From a bacterium (lineage in GTDB: Bacteria; Patescibacteriota; Microgenomatia; Curtissbacterales; GWA2-41-24): DNA of 36,974 nucleotides. Below are positions 23,044 through 30,170 of this stretch, one piece after another (within the stretch, counting starts at the first letter, position 1; each line of letters begins with the position of its first letter). Where the stretch lies: NCBI GenBank assembly GCA_021813125.1, contig JAKALT010000010.1, positions 1 to 36,974 of the forward strand, in the 5' to 3' direction. Both the position numbers and the translations under genes were made by a program. The notes below the pieces were generated by a model. That model ran no database searches. It worked only from the letters and a program-made list of their open reading frames with translations, and was not told the origin of the DNA.

Positions 23044-25365
23044 TTAGAAGCTTGGTCTTTGGGTTGGAGAAGCGCTTGGTGATGGGGAAGCTGATGGGCT
23101 CGGTGAAGGTGAAGGTGAGGGAGAAGCTTGCGTTTGTTGGCCCTGTTGCTTGGCTGCCTGTTCCTGAAGATCCCTCAGCTGTTTGTTGTAGTCTTCCAGT
23201 TTTTTGTTGATGTCGGAGATGGCCGGGTCGTCTTGCGGCAGGAATTGTTTGGCAAGAGAAAGTTCGTTAACAATTGTTGGGACGCTGCCTTTTTTGTCTA
23301 TCAAAAGGTTGGCCAGGTTGTAGTGTGCCGGGCCGTAGTCGCCCTTGGTGATGACGGCATCTTCAAACTTTCTTTGGGCAAGATCTGCGTTTCCAAGCCT
23401 TTGGTAAAGAACTCCAAGCCTGTTGTGCAGGATAGGGTTTTGAGGATCTAAGGAGACTGCCTGGGCTAAAGTGTTTGTGGCATGCACATCCGCGCCCTGG
23501 ACTGCGCCGATTAGTGCTTGGTAGACTGCACCCAAAGTTTCCCAGTTGGCAACGTTGGCTGCCGAAATGCCCGGAAGTTTAAGAGGCAGAATCTGATAGC
23601 CCGAGGCGGCTTTGCCCTGGTCAATTGAAACTTGCGCCAGCTGGCCCAGAAGCTGTTTCTGGTTGTCATTTAAGTCCTTTTGCTGACTTAGGTTGATTGC
23701 CGCGTTTAGGGTTGTCTGGGAAAGGGCGCGGTGATATGTGTCAATTGCCGGATTTGCCTGAATTGCTGCCTGCAGGAATTGGACGGTTTTATTGCCGTTG
23801 TTGGACTGGGCGGCCAAAAGTGATTGGCGGTAGTAGTATTCAGCTCTGTAGGCATTTACCTGATAGGCAAGTGCCAGGAAGGAAAGGACAACAACAATGA
23901 TTCCAAAGACTGCCGGCAGTATCTGCGATTTGGCTCCTTTTGCACCGGCTTCTGTTTTGAGAAGGGCTTCACCTTCACCTGGAGCTGCGATTGGAAACCA
24001 GGAGAAGCGGTTTTTTAAAGCAGCCAGTTCCAATGTTACTTCAAAGACATAATCTTCGCTGGTAGTTTTGGCAAGTACAGCCAACATGGCCAGAACCAGG
24101 AAGAATGAGGCAAAAGTCGCGAAAGAAGAAACTGTGAAGAAGCTGGCGATGACATATCCGAGAATGGCTGCTGCGACCGGCAGGTAAACCAAAGTGTGCT
24201 GGCTTTTGAAAATCAGGGACCATACGAAACGCAGGATTACAACTATTAAAAGGAGGTATGCCAGCACCCCAAAGACTCCGGTTGTGGCGATTACATCGGT
24301 GAAGTCGGACGAGGATTTGTCGAAACGGACTGCCCAGTTTTGGGTCCCGTTAATTGCCCGGGGCTTAAGCTGGGTGTAGACAAATTGATAGGTGCCGGGG
24401 CCTGTCCCGAAGAGAGGTTTTTTGCCGATTGCCTGGGCTGCAATGTCCCAAGCGGCGCCGGCGGGTACAAGCTGTTCTTTGGGTGTGTCGACTTGCTGCT
24501 GTTCGGTTAAGCCCTGATCTTTGCTGATAATCCACTGGTAAAGTGTGCCTTGAGCGACTTGAGGGACAAAGCGTATTACCAAAAAGAGAATTATAAAGAC
24601 CGCCAGAACTGCCGCGTGGCCTTGTTGGGTTTTGGTTAGTTTTACCCTAAGGGTGCCGACTGTCAAAAATACAAGGGCGATAGCGAGGCCAATATAAGCG
24701 GGCAAATCATTTATCAAGATGAAAGAGAAGGCAAGAATCAGAGTGCAACCTGTGGCGATTATTCTTATCAGTTTGTCCTTTTCGTAAATTGCCCAGGATG
24801 CGGCGATTGGAATAACAAGCGCTTCCAAAAGGGCAAGGCGGTTTATGATTCCGAGCGGGTTGAAAGAGCGGATGTGGGCAAAGTCAAATGGCAGGAAAGC
24901 GCCAAAGTAGGATGTTATGGCAACAAGAGCCCCAATCGTGGTTGCGCCGACCAAGGTCCAAAGAACCGTGTTTACCTGGCGTTTGGTTTTAAGGGTTGCA
25001 ACGGAGACGAAGTAAAATGCGGCGATTATAAATAGAGGAATGAAGCTTGGCCAAATTCTGCCCTGAGCGCCAAAGAAAGAAATGAACTGGTCTATTGATG
25101 AATAGGCAGCAATAAAGTAAACGGCCAAAAGTGCGAGGATTGGGATGTCTAAGGGGGTTCTGGTAAAGACAACCCTTTTTTCAAAAACCATTTTAACTGC
25201 CCATACAATAAAGGAGGCTATAGTGAGTATTAATAAGGCAGTTAATTTGTTGAATTCGAAAAATTCGGAGGTTGTCGGCAGAAAAAAGAGGGGAGTTAAA
25301 AAGGCCGCGGCGACTACCAGCGAAAAGATTATGGATTGCGAAAGCTTTAAGAAATTTTCTTTCAT
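23044..25365 (-). CDS. O-antigen-ligase-like membrane protein with TPR tail
   Basis: 773 residues from ATG 25365 (track TTG 25371 is two codons earlier). About twelve to fourteen transmembrane helices run to residue 500. A large external loop holds the region KKPLFGTGPGTYQFVYTQL and NWAVRFDKSSSDFTDVIATTG, which resembles the Wzy/WaaL (O-antigen ligase) superfamily. A TPR region follows (LSQTTLNAAINLSQQKD; HNRLGVLYQRLGNADLAQRKF; HYNLANLL). It ends in coiled coil and a Pro/Ser tail (ASPSPSPSPSPSASPSPS). Ligation or polymerisation of a surface glycan is inferred; the substrate cannot be told. It is convergent with obgE across two REP-like elements. Confidence 0.78.
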   Translation of the reverse strand: MKENFLKLSQSIIFSLVVAAAFLTPLFFLPTTSEFFEFNKLTALLILTIASFIVWAVKMVFEKRVVFTRTPLDIPILALLAVYFIAAYSSIDQFISFFGAQGRIWPSFIPLFIIAAFYFVSVATLKTKRQVNTVLWTLVGATTIGALVAITSYFGAFLPFDFAHIRSFNPLGIINRLALLEALVIPIAASWAIYEKDKLIRIIATGCTLILAFSFILINDLPAYIGLAIALVFLTVGTLRVKLTKTQQGHAAVLAVFIILFLVIRFVPQVAQGTLYQWIISKDQGLTEQQQVDTPKEQLVPAGAAWDIAAQAIGKKPLFGTGPGTYQFVYTQLKPRAINGTQNWAVRFDKSSSDFTDVIATTGVFGVLAYLLLIVVILRFVWSLIFKSQHTLVYLPVAAAILGYVIASFFTVSSFATFASFFLVLAMLAVLAKTTSEDYVFEVTLELAALKNRFSWFPIAAPGEGEALLKTEAGAKGAKSQILPAVFGIIVVVLSFLALAYQVNAYRAEYYYRQSLLAAQSNNGNKTVQFLQAAIQANPAIDTYHRALSQTTLNAAINLSQQKDLNDNQKQLLGQLAQVSIDQGKAASGYQILPLKLPGISAANVANWETLGAVYQALIGAVQGADVHATNTLAQAVSLDPQNPILHNRLGVLYQRLGNADLAQRKFEDAVITKGDYGPAHYNLANLLIDKKGSVPTIVNELSLAKQFLPQDDPAISDINKKLEDYNKQLRDLQEQAAKQQGQQTQASPSPSPSPSPSASPSPSASPTQRPSF

Positions 25366-25382
25366 TTTCAAGCTATATACCC

Positions 25383-25411
25383 ATATAAGATTACTCGACT
25401 TTTTTTGTCAA
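25383..25411 (-). promoter_or_regulatory. Promoter of the O-antigen-ligase-like gene
   Basis: Minus strand TTGACA (25411-25406), a 17-nt spacer, TTATAT (25388-25383). The start would be about 10 nt before the ATG, leaving almost no leader. Confidence 0.65.
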
Positions 25412-25444
25412 GCACCAAATTGTAACTGGCCATTTTTAGCTTTT

Positions 25445-25457
25445 AAGGCCTGGCCTT
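25445..25457. repeat. REP-like half element downstream of the transposase gene
   Basis: AAGGCCTGGCCTT preceded by TTTTAGCTT. The same TTTTAGCTT-plus-palindrome unit occurs, in the same orientation, upstream of the transposase gene (26141-26166) and again at 26920-26945. Confidence 0.75.
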
Positions 25458-25521
25458 GAAACGTTATTTGGAGAAGATTATAGGGTTTGTGAGATTATTT
25501 TATTTTGCTGGAGAAAGTTTG

Positions 25522-26124
25522 TTAGGATTCGTGGGGAAATATTAAGTGGCTGATATTATCGAAGTATTCCTCTTGGGATTTCACGAACTCTTTATAGGAA
25601 TTTCGTGCCTCATCGAAAGTCCCGTTTTTGGTTTTGAACATAGAAATTACAAATTTGCTTTCTGTGAGATCATCTTCGATTTCTTCAAGATAAGTAGGGT
25701 AACTGCTCCACTTATATGATGGTAGTTTAGTGACAATTTTTGCCGGATTTAGGTGGATGTATCTGGAAAGGTGCATTAAGTACTCGTCGCGGTCTATGAT
25801 TTTGGCTTTAAAACGGTCTTGGAAAATATGCCCTACCTGGCTATATTTTTTATTGAAATACATAGAGTAGGCGGTATGAAGCCTTTGGATGAAGGTACTG
25901 ACCGGCTCCGGACCGTTTTGCCTAACGAGCAGGTGTATATGGTTTGGCATTAGGCAATAGGCGAGTATAGAAATATTATGCTTTTTTCTGTACTCCTTCA
26001 TCTTTTCCAGGTATCGTTTGTAATCTTTATCGGAAAGAAAAATGTTTTGCTTGCGGTTGCCGCGGTTAAAAACATGGTAGAAGCCGCCCTGAATGAAGTT
26101 TGATTGCTGGTTTCTGGTTGCCAT
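25522..26124 (-). CDS. REP-associated tyrosine transposase (RAYT, Y1/IS200-like)
   Basis: A 200-residue single-strand DNA transposase of the Y1 HUH superfamily. It has the N-terminal YHVFNRGNRKQNIF signature, the HUH motif MPNHIHLLV near residue 59, and the region RYIHLNPAK near residue 126 containing the candidate catalytic tyrosine. The core appears intact. RAYT proteins are domesticated relatives of IS200/IS605 transposases that process REP palindromes. Here REP-like palindromes lie directly on both sides and throughout the surrounding 20 kb. The ATG is 6 nt after a TATAAT, so the message is probably leaderless, and its promoter region overlaps the flanking palindrome. Confidence 0.9.
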   Translation of the reverse strand: MATRNQQSNFIQGGFYHVFNRGNRKQNIFLSDKDYKRYLEKMKEYRKKHNISILAYCLMPNHIHLLVRQNGPEPVSTFIQRLHTAYSMYFNKKYSQVGHIFQDRFKAKIIDRDEYLMHLSRYIHLNPAKIVTKLPSYKWSSYPTYLEEIEDDLTESKFVISMFKTKNGTFDEARNSYKEFVKSQEEYFDNISHLIFPHES

Positions 26125-26130
26125 AGAGCT

Positions 26131-26136
26131 ATTATA
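26131..26136 (-). promoter_or_regulatory. -10 element of the RAYT gene
   Basis: TATAAT on the minus strand, 6 nt before the ATG. The -35 region falls in the CCAAGGCCTGGCCTTGG palindrome, so element and promoter are physically coupled. Confidence 0.5.
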
Positions 26137-26140
26137 GCAC

Positions 26141-26166
26141 TTTTAGCTTCCAAGGCCTGGCCTTGG
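26141..26166. repeat. REP-like half element upstream of the transposase gene
   Basis: TTTTAGCTTC followed by CCAAGGCCTGGCCTTGG, an 8+1+8 palindrome. It lies between the RAYT start and the stop codon of the cyclophilin gene, 2 nt from that stop. Confidence 0.8.
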
Positions 26167-26168
26167 GC

Positions 26169-26807
26169 TTAGAAGCTTTCAATGGTGACTTTGGTCATGA
26201 CGTCACCGGGCTGGATTTGGTCGACAATGTCCATACCTTGGGTAACATAGCCGAAGATGTCGTAATTTCGTGCGTGGTTTGGGTCGTCTGAGAGCATAAT
26301 AAAAAACTGGCTACCATTAGTATTTGGGCCGGCGTTAGACATGGCAACTGCGCCCCGTTCATAGTTGGCAATGAGAGGCTCATCCGGATAGGTATACCCA
26401 GGTCCGCCAGTGCCGTTGCCGTTAGGGTCTCCGCCTTCGATGGTAGTTGCCGTCCTTTTGTGGAATTTTAAGCCGTTGTAGAAGCCTTTTCCGGCAAGGT
26501 AAATAAAGTTAGAGCCGGAGAAGGGAGCTTCTTCTAATAACGTGAACACGATATCGCCTTTTGCTGTCGAAATCCTTATCTGTTTGCCTTTGATCTTACT
26601 TTTTTCCAAGACAGGGAAAGGAAATTGCGAAGCTTGAACCTGGCTGTTTCCGTTTGGCTGTTTTTGGCCGGGCGCAGTTCCGGAAAGATTTTTGGGAGCG
26701 GGTGACGGCTTAGCGATATTTTGTCCGGGCTTGCCTTTAATAGAGAAGAAAAGTATCAGCCCGATTATGGAGATTAGGCCGACTGCAAGGATTAAAGCGT
26801 TTCGCAT
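26169..26807 (-). CDS. Membrane-anchored cyclophilin-type peptidyl-prolyl isomerase
   Basis: 212 residues from ATG 26807. The track TTG (26846) is part of the promoter -35 and is rejected. An N-terminal transmembrane anchor (ALILAVGLISIIGLILFFSI) is followed by a Pro/Gly/Asn linker and a cyclophilin domain (about 75-212) with GLKFHKR, IEGGDPNGNGTGGPGYTYPDE, GAVAMSNAGPNTNGSQFFIM and DIFGYVTQGMDIV. The active-site Arg of the usual FHR motif appears as HKR, so activity may differ. It probably assists folding of exported proteins outside the membrane. Confidence 0.9.
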   Translation of the reverse strand: MRNALILAVGLISIIGLILFFSIKGKPGQNIAKPSPAPKNLSGTAPGQKQPNGNSQVQASQFPFPVLEKSKIKGKQIRISTAKGDIVFTLLEEAPFSGSNFIYLAGKGFYNGLKFHKRTATTIEGGDPNGNGTGGPGYTYPDEPLIANYERGAVAMSNAGPNTNGSQFFIMLSDDPNHARNYDIFGYVTQGMDIVDQIQPGDVMTKVTIESF

Positions 26808-26817
26808 GTAGGGCCTT

Positions 26818-26846
26818 AGTTTAAGAAAATGCCTGGCGGCTGTCAA
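26818..26846 (-). promoter_or_regulatory. Promoter of the cyclophilin gene
   Basis: Minus strand TTGACA (26846-26841), a 17-nt spacer, TAAACT (26823-26818), 10 nt before ATG 26807. This decides the start codon. Confidence 0.7.
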
Positions 26847-26855
26847 ATCAATGTT

Positions 26856-26904
26856 AAGGTCAGGCTTTTCAGCACGGGATTAGCCTTGGTTAAGGTCGGA
26901 CCTT
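26856..26904. repeat. REP-like palindrome, diverged copy 5
   Basis: AAGGTCAGGCTT on the left and AAGGTCGGACCTT on the right; the arms are altered and the right arm has inverted character, so this looks like a decayed copy. Confidence 0.6.
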
Positions 26905-26919
26905 TTGCTAACTTGCCCC

Positions 26920-26945
26920 TTTTAGCTTCCAAGGCCTGGCCTTGG
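26920..26945. repeat. REP-like half element with TTTTAGCTTC flank
   Basis: TTTTAGCTTCCAAGGCCTGG then CCTTGG, nearly identical to the copy at 26141-26166 over 26 nt. Confidence 0.78.
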
Positions 26946-27019
26946 AACGTGTTATTGGAACGTGTTTTGGGATGTAGAAGTGGAGGGATTTGATATAGTT
27001 AGCGCAACGCTTCTTGGGA

Positions 27020-28129
27020 TTATTTGATGTTGATTTTGCCTTTTAGGTTGATTTTTCCCTTGAAGTTAGTAACGTCGTTAGCTGTTGTAAGTTTGGGGAC
27101 GTATGTAGCACTTCCAGTATATGGCGAAACGTTATTTACCCCGGTTGCTGCGACCATTTGAAAGCAGTAATTGGTGTATATGTCGGCAAGGTAATTTTGG
27201 ACCACCCAATCCCATTCTCCTTTTTGGGTGTAATTAATTGCCGCTGGATTACTAGCTGAGGGGTTACTATCCTCGTATGTTTCACGGCTATTGCCTGTGG
27301 GTAGAAGAATACTTGGTATTTGAGTACCGTCGGTGGCTCCGGCGTTAATATAGCCTCGCCATGGGAAAGTGAGGTCCGTAGGTGCTCCAACATCGATCCA
27401 GACTTCATCTCCGCCGACGCAGTCGGCGCCGACCATTGCAGCGTATTGGAGTTTGAAAGATTCATCTGTAATGGTTAGATCGCCGGCTGTATTTGAAGCC
27501 AGGTGCATTCTTAGTCTAATAATATCGTTTCTATGGATATTTGTGGCTGCCACGTTTGTATTTGCCAGTGATGTAGTAGGGGTAATGCCATTTATATTTT
27601 GATACCATTGCCAATTTGTACCCGACATCGTTGTGCGGTAGTCGACGATAAGTTTGACAACCGTAAAAGAAACTGAGTCGAAGGTAGGGGTAGCAGCGCC
27701 ATCAGAATTGGTAAGGACATGAACCCGGACATAATTGGTAGCCCCTGTGCCCATTTGGGAAACAAGGGTATTCCAATCGGAGCTGGTGAGTGCAGAGCCA
27801 AGACCATCAGTAGAATTGCCATTTGTTCCCGCTACATAGTTTCTGATTGCCGAGGAACTAATGGTGAAGTTATAGGTTGTGGTGCCAGCGACGTTAGTAG
27901 TCCAATTGCTGCAGTACCAGTTAGTTCCGCTGTTTGGGGAATAGCAGCCTTGCATTTCGGGAGGGTTGCCACTATCGGCATTTGTGACAGAGCCTGTAGT
28001 GACTTGGATTACAACGTCTGAGATAGTTTCGTTTGCCGGCGTGAAATCAAATGTTACCCCGCCTGTATACGAGGTTGTAAACCATTGATATGCAACTGTG
28101 CCCGTGTCGGTTATCGTACCAGATTCCAA
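27020..28129 (-). CDS. Exported surface protein, 5' end unresolved
   Basis: 369 residues from TTG 28129, the only canonical in-frame start. The product is Thr/Asn/Ser-rich and likely beta-structured (TYNFTISSSAIRNYV, VRVHVLTNSDGAATPTFDSVSFTV) with a few Cys, typical of a secreted protein. The frame stays open upstream to about 28395 and encodes a hydrophobic segment (TTLICILLFTISTSIVLI) that would be an ideal signal anchor, so the TTG is probably not the true start. No homology is recognised. It follows the membrane-protein gene at 28399 on the same strand and may share its transcript. Confidence 0.6.
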   Translation of the reverse strand: MESGTITDTGTVAYQWFTTSYTGGVTFDFTPANETISDVVIQVTTGSVTNADSGNPPEMQGCYSPNSGTNWYCSNWTTNVAGTTTYNFTISSSAIRNYVAGTNGNSTDGLGSALTSSDWNTLVSQMGTGATNYVRVHVLTNSDGAATPTFDSVSFTVVKLIVDYRTTMSGTNWQWYQNINGITPTTSLANTNVAATNIHRNDIIRLRMHLASNTAGDLTITDESFKLQYAAMVGADCVGGDEVWIDVGAPTDLTFPWRGYINAGATDGTQIPSILLPTGNSRETYEDSNPSASNPAAINYTQKGEWDWVVQNYLADIYTNYCFQMVAATGVNNVSPYTGSATYVPKLTTANDVTNFKGKINLKGKINIK

Positions 28130-28395
28130 GTCGGAGCTGGTAAATGTATACGAATGGGTAAAGCGGGACTGGCCGGTGCTGGTATTCGTGTTTACTATTT
28201 CTGGCGTGTTTGGAGAGGTTATTGCTGGAAAAGGCTCAATTAATACTATTGAGGTTGAGATTGTAAAAAGCAGAATACAAATGAGGGTTGTTTGGCCGAT
28301 TGATAAAAGCTTATTGTACTTGCCTTTTTGGACAAGCCATAGGGAAAAAACAAGGCCGCTGACAGCGGGACCAAGAAGCGCAAGAAAATCACTTC
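28130..28395 (-). other. Upstream open frame with signal-like helix, no start codon
   Basis: In frame with the gene at 27020-28129 this encodes LALLGPAVSGLVFSLWLVQ, then TTLICILLFTISTSIVLIEP, then a Ser/Thr/Pro region leading into the annotated protein. There is no ATG, GTG or TTG in frame. ATG 28340 is in another frame; loss of one A in the A5 run near 28325-28329 would join it in frame (MACP, then KGKYNKLLSIG). An indel, an assembly error, a non-canonical start or slippage could explain it. Confidence 0.5.
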
Positions 28396-28398
28396 CGT

Positions 28399-29055
28399 CT
28401 AATTAGGAGTAGTGCTTAAAAGCCACTGGTGAGCAAAATAGGGTATCTTATCCAGAATAAAACGGTTGATAAAAGGTGCCGATAGGGCAATAAAAGGAGC
28501 AACGGCAGCCTCTTTGCCTGTAAGTTTTAGAAGGTTTTTCAGGAGAAAAAATACCTCAATTACCAGAACGGGAAAGGCAAAAAATGTGGCAAAATGGATT
28601 GCGACTCCGGAGACAACTTTCATCTGGAAAGGGATACCGAGGAGCGGGTGCAGAAGATCTACAACAGGCATCAAAAGCCAGACAAACCAGAGGTAGAACA
28701 CGGCAACTTCTACACGTTTTAAGGAAATCTGCTTTTTGAAAAATTTGCCTAAATAGAAAAAGCAAAGTGATCCCAGGATCCAGGTACCTGCAGAGAAAAA
28801 CGGGACTGCCACAACAACCCCGGTGTCTTCCTTGCGCGGAATAATAGAAAGTGTGTGGTGAACCACGGGCAAATGGAGCGCCAAAAAGGCAAAGCCGGAA
28901 AGGAACATAAAGGGAATTAGCAGGCGGTAGTTTAATTTAGGGTTTTTGGGGATACGGCTAAATGTTTTATGGGGGATAATAATGGTTAAAAAAGCTTCTT
29001 TGAGAAGGGATTTGAGGGAAAGCGTCTTATTAGACTTATGGGTCGTATTGGACAT
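28399..29055 (-). CDS. Polytopic membrane protein of unknown function
   Basis: 218 residues from ATG 29055 with AAGAAAGG before it (the track TTG start adds eight residues without support). About five transmembrane helices (LLIPFMFLSGFAFLALHL; FFSAGTWILGSLCFFYLG; VAVFYLWFVWLLMPVVDLL; VAIHFATFFAFPVLVIEVFFL). The layout recalls Yip1/DUF1282-type proteins, but I see no decisive motif. TATAAA lies upstream. Its stop precedes the exported-protein frame almost directly, suggesting co-transcription. Confidence 0.6.
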   Translation of the reverse strand: MSNTTHKSNKTLSLKSLLKEAFLTIIIPHKTFSRIPKNPKLNYRLLIPFMFLSGFAFLALHLPVVHHTLSIIPRKEDTGVVVAVPFFSAGTWILGSLCFFYLGKFFKKQISLKRVEVAVFYLWFVWLLMPVVDLLHPLLGIPFQMKVVSGVAIHFATFFAFPVLVIEVFFLLKNLLKLTGKEAAVAPFIALSAPFINRFILDKIPYFAHQWLLSTTPN

Positions 29056-29111
29056 GTTAACCTTTCTTATTTTATACAATTTAGATTTTAAAACAAGGCT
29101 TATTCTTTCTT

Positions 29112-29147
29112 AAGGTCAGGCCTTTAAGTTTTCCAAGGCCTGACCTT
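29112..29147. repeat. REP-like palindrome, copy 6 (short-loop type)
   Basis: AAGGTCAGGCCTT, loop TAAGTTTTCC-like, AAGGCCTGACCTT. It is nearly identical to the copy at 31046-31081, defining a 36-nt subtype. A further partial arm (AGCCTGACCTTAGG) follows at 29153-29166 and encodes the end of the next gene. Confidence 0.88.
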
Positions 29148-29150
29148 GGT

Positions 29151-30002
29151 TTAGCCTGACCTTAGGATAAGCGCAAACAATGCATAGAGTGCAAATTCGT
29201 AGAGTGAAAGCCTTGGCGAGAGCAAATCCCGCCTTGTTTTCTGGATTTGTTCCTGTTTGAAGCCTTTTAAGGAGAGGATTCTCACTGCCGAAAAGAATGC
29301 TGTTATCAGGAAGATTGGGTAGAAGAGAGCAAAAACTAAAGAGACGGTGAGTGTGGCAAGAGGGGTAATTTTTAGGATTTTTACGGCAGATGCCTGGCTT
29401 TTAATTTTGCCTACCTCTTCCCCCGCCTGGAAGTCTTCAATTATGTGGAGAAGTTCCATATATAAATGAAAGAGGGCAACTATAATGGCCATAAAAAACA
29501 TTTGCAAAGTGAACTTTCCGAGAACGGTTTCGGCCTCTAAAAACAGAAGGGGAGCTGCTATAATTGCCGCAACAATGCCAAAATACCTAAGGTTTTTTAA
29601 AGCGGTGGGACCTGTTGAATAAAGGAGATTAAACACCAGGCTAAAGAAAAAGATAAAAATAGCCGTTCTTGAGCCTGTAAAAATAACATATGAACAGAAA
29701 ATCAGAGGTAGCAGGCAAAGAAGCAATGCTTTTTGGCGGGTCAGTTTGTTTTGTTTGATCTGGGCTGCCATAAAGTTTTCCTCCCCGGTTTTTAATGCTG
29801 CGAAGTCGTTTATGGAAAACCAAAACAGGAGTGCGCCTAAGACGGCTATGGTGTTGGCGGCTAGCGGGGCGATTTCGAATTTTGCGGCCATAAGATAGCC
29901 AAAGAAGGTGTAGCCCATTGGCCGGATTGAGGAAACTTTGTGCTTCCAGTTTAGGATGCGGTAGAAGAAGAGAAAATCTAATGGGTTCAAGTTAAGTTTC
30001 AT
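29151..30002 (-). CDS. Divergent UbiA-superfamily prenyltransferase-like membrane protein
   Basis: 283 residues with seven to nine transmembrane helices. By topology and position of polar loops it resembles UbiA prenyltransferases. INDFAALKTGEEN stands where NDxxDxxxD is expected, and IIEDFQAGEEVGKIKSQ stands where the second Asp-rich motif would be. Most of the metal-binding aspartates are replaced, so it may be inactive or act differently. The last codons (LRSG, stop) are read from a REP-like arm. It is divergent from a CruF/DUF422-like gene; in haloarchaea and some bacteria such a pair (LyeJ and CruF types) modifies C40-C50 carotenoids. The function here is inference. Confidence 0.6.
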   Translation of the reverse strand: MKLNLNPLDFLFFYRILNWKHKVSSIRPMGYTFFGYLMAAKFEIAPLAANTIAVLGALLFWFSINDFAALKTGEENFMAAQIKQNKLTRQKALLLCLLPLIFCSYVIFTGSRTAIFIFFFSLVFNLLYSTGPTALKNLRYFGIVAAIIAAPLLFLEAETVLGKFTLQMFFMAIIVALFHLYMELLHIIEDFQAGEEVGKIKSQASAVKILKITPLATLTVSLVFALFYPIFLITAFFSAVRILSLKGFKQEQIQKTRRDLLSPRLSLYEFALYALFALILRSG

Positions 30003-30048
30003 TTATACAAAAGTTACCTTGCTTTAACAAGTTAAGTGAGACCTTCTT

Positions 30049-30078
30049 AAGGTCAGTTCCGAAGCAAGGGAAGACCTT
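30049..30078. repeat. Decayed REP-like element
   Basis: AAGGTCAG at the left and AAGACCTT at the right with no recognisable core. Kept as a probable remnant. Confidence 0.4.
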
Positions 30079-30106
30079 TGCTGATAATTTACACTACTTT
30101 TGTCTC

Positions 30107-30142
30107 AAGGTCAGGCCTTGGAAAACTGAAAGGCCTGACCTT
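30107..30142. repeat. REP-like palindrome, copy 7 (short-loop type, inverted loop)
   Basis: AAGGTCAGGCCTT, loop GGAAAACTGA, AAGGCCTGACCTT, then CGTTAAG. The loop is close to the reverse complement of the loop in copies 6 and 8, so this copy is in opposite orientation. Its right arm supplies CTGACC, 17 nt before the -10 of the following gene. Confidence 0.85.
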
Positions 30143-30163
30143 CGTTAAGCTTTCTGCTAGAAT
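30135..30163 (+). promoter_or_regulatory. Promoter of the CruF-like gene, -35 inside a REP arm
   Basis: CTGACC (30135-30140), a 17-nt spacer, TAGAAT (30158-30163), then 7 nt to ATG 30171. The transcript would be leaderless. Confidence 0.5.
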
Positions 30164-30170
30164 TTGGATT

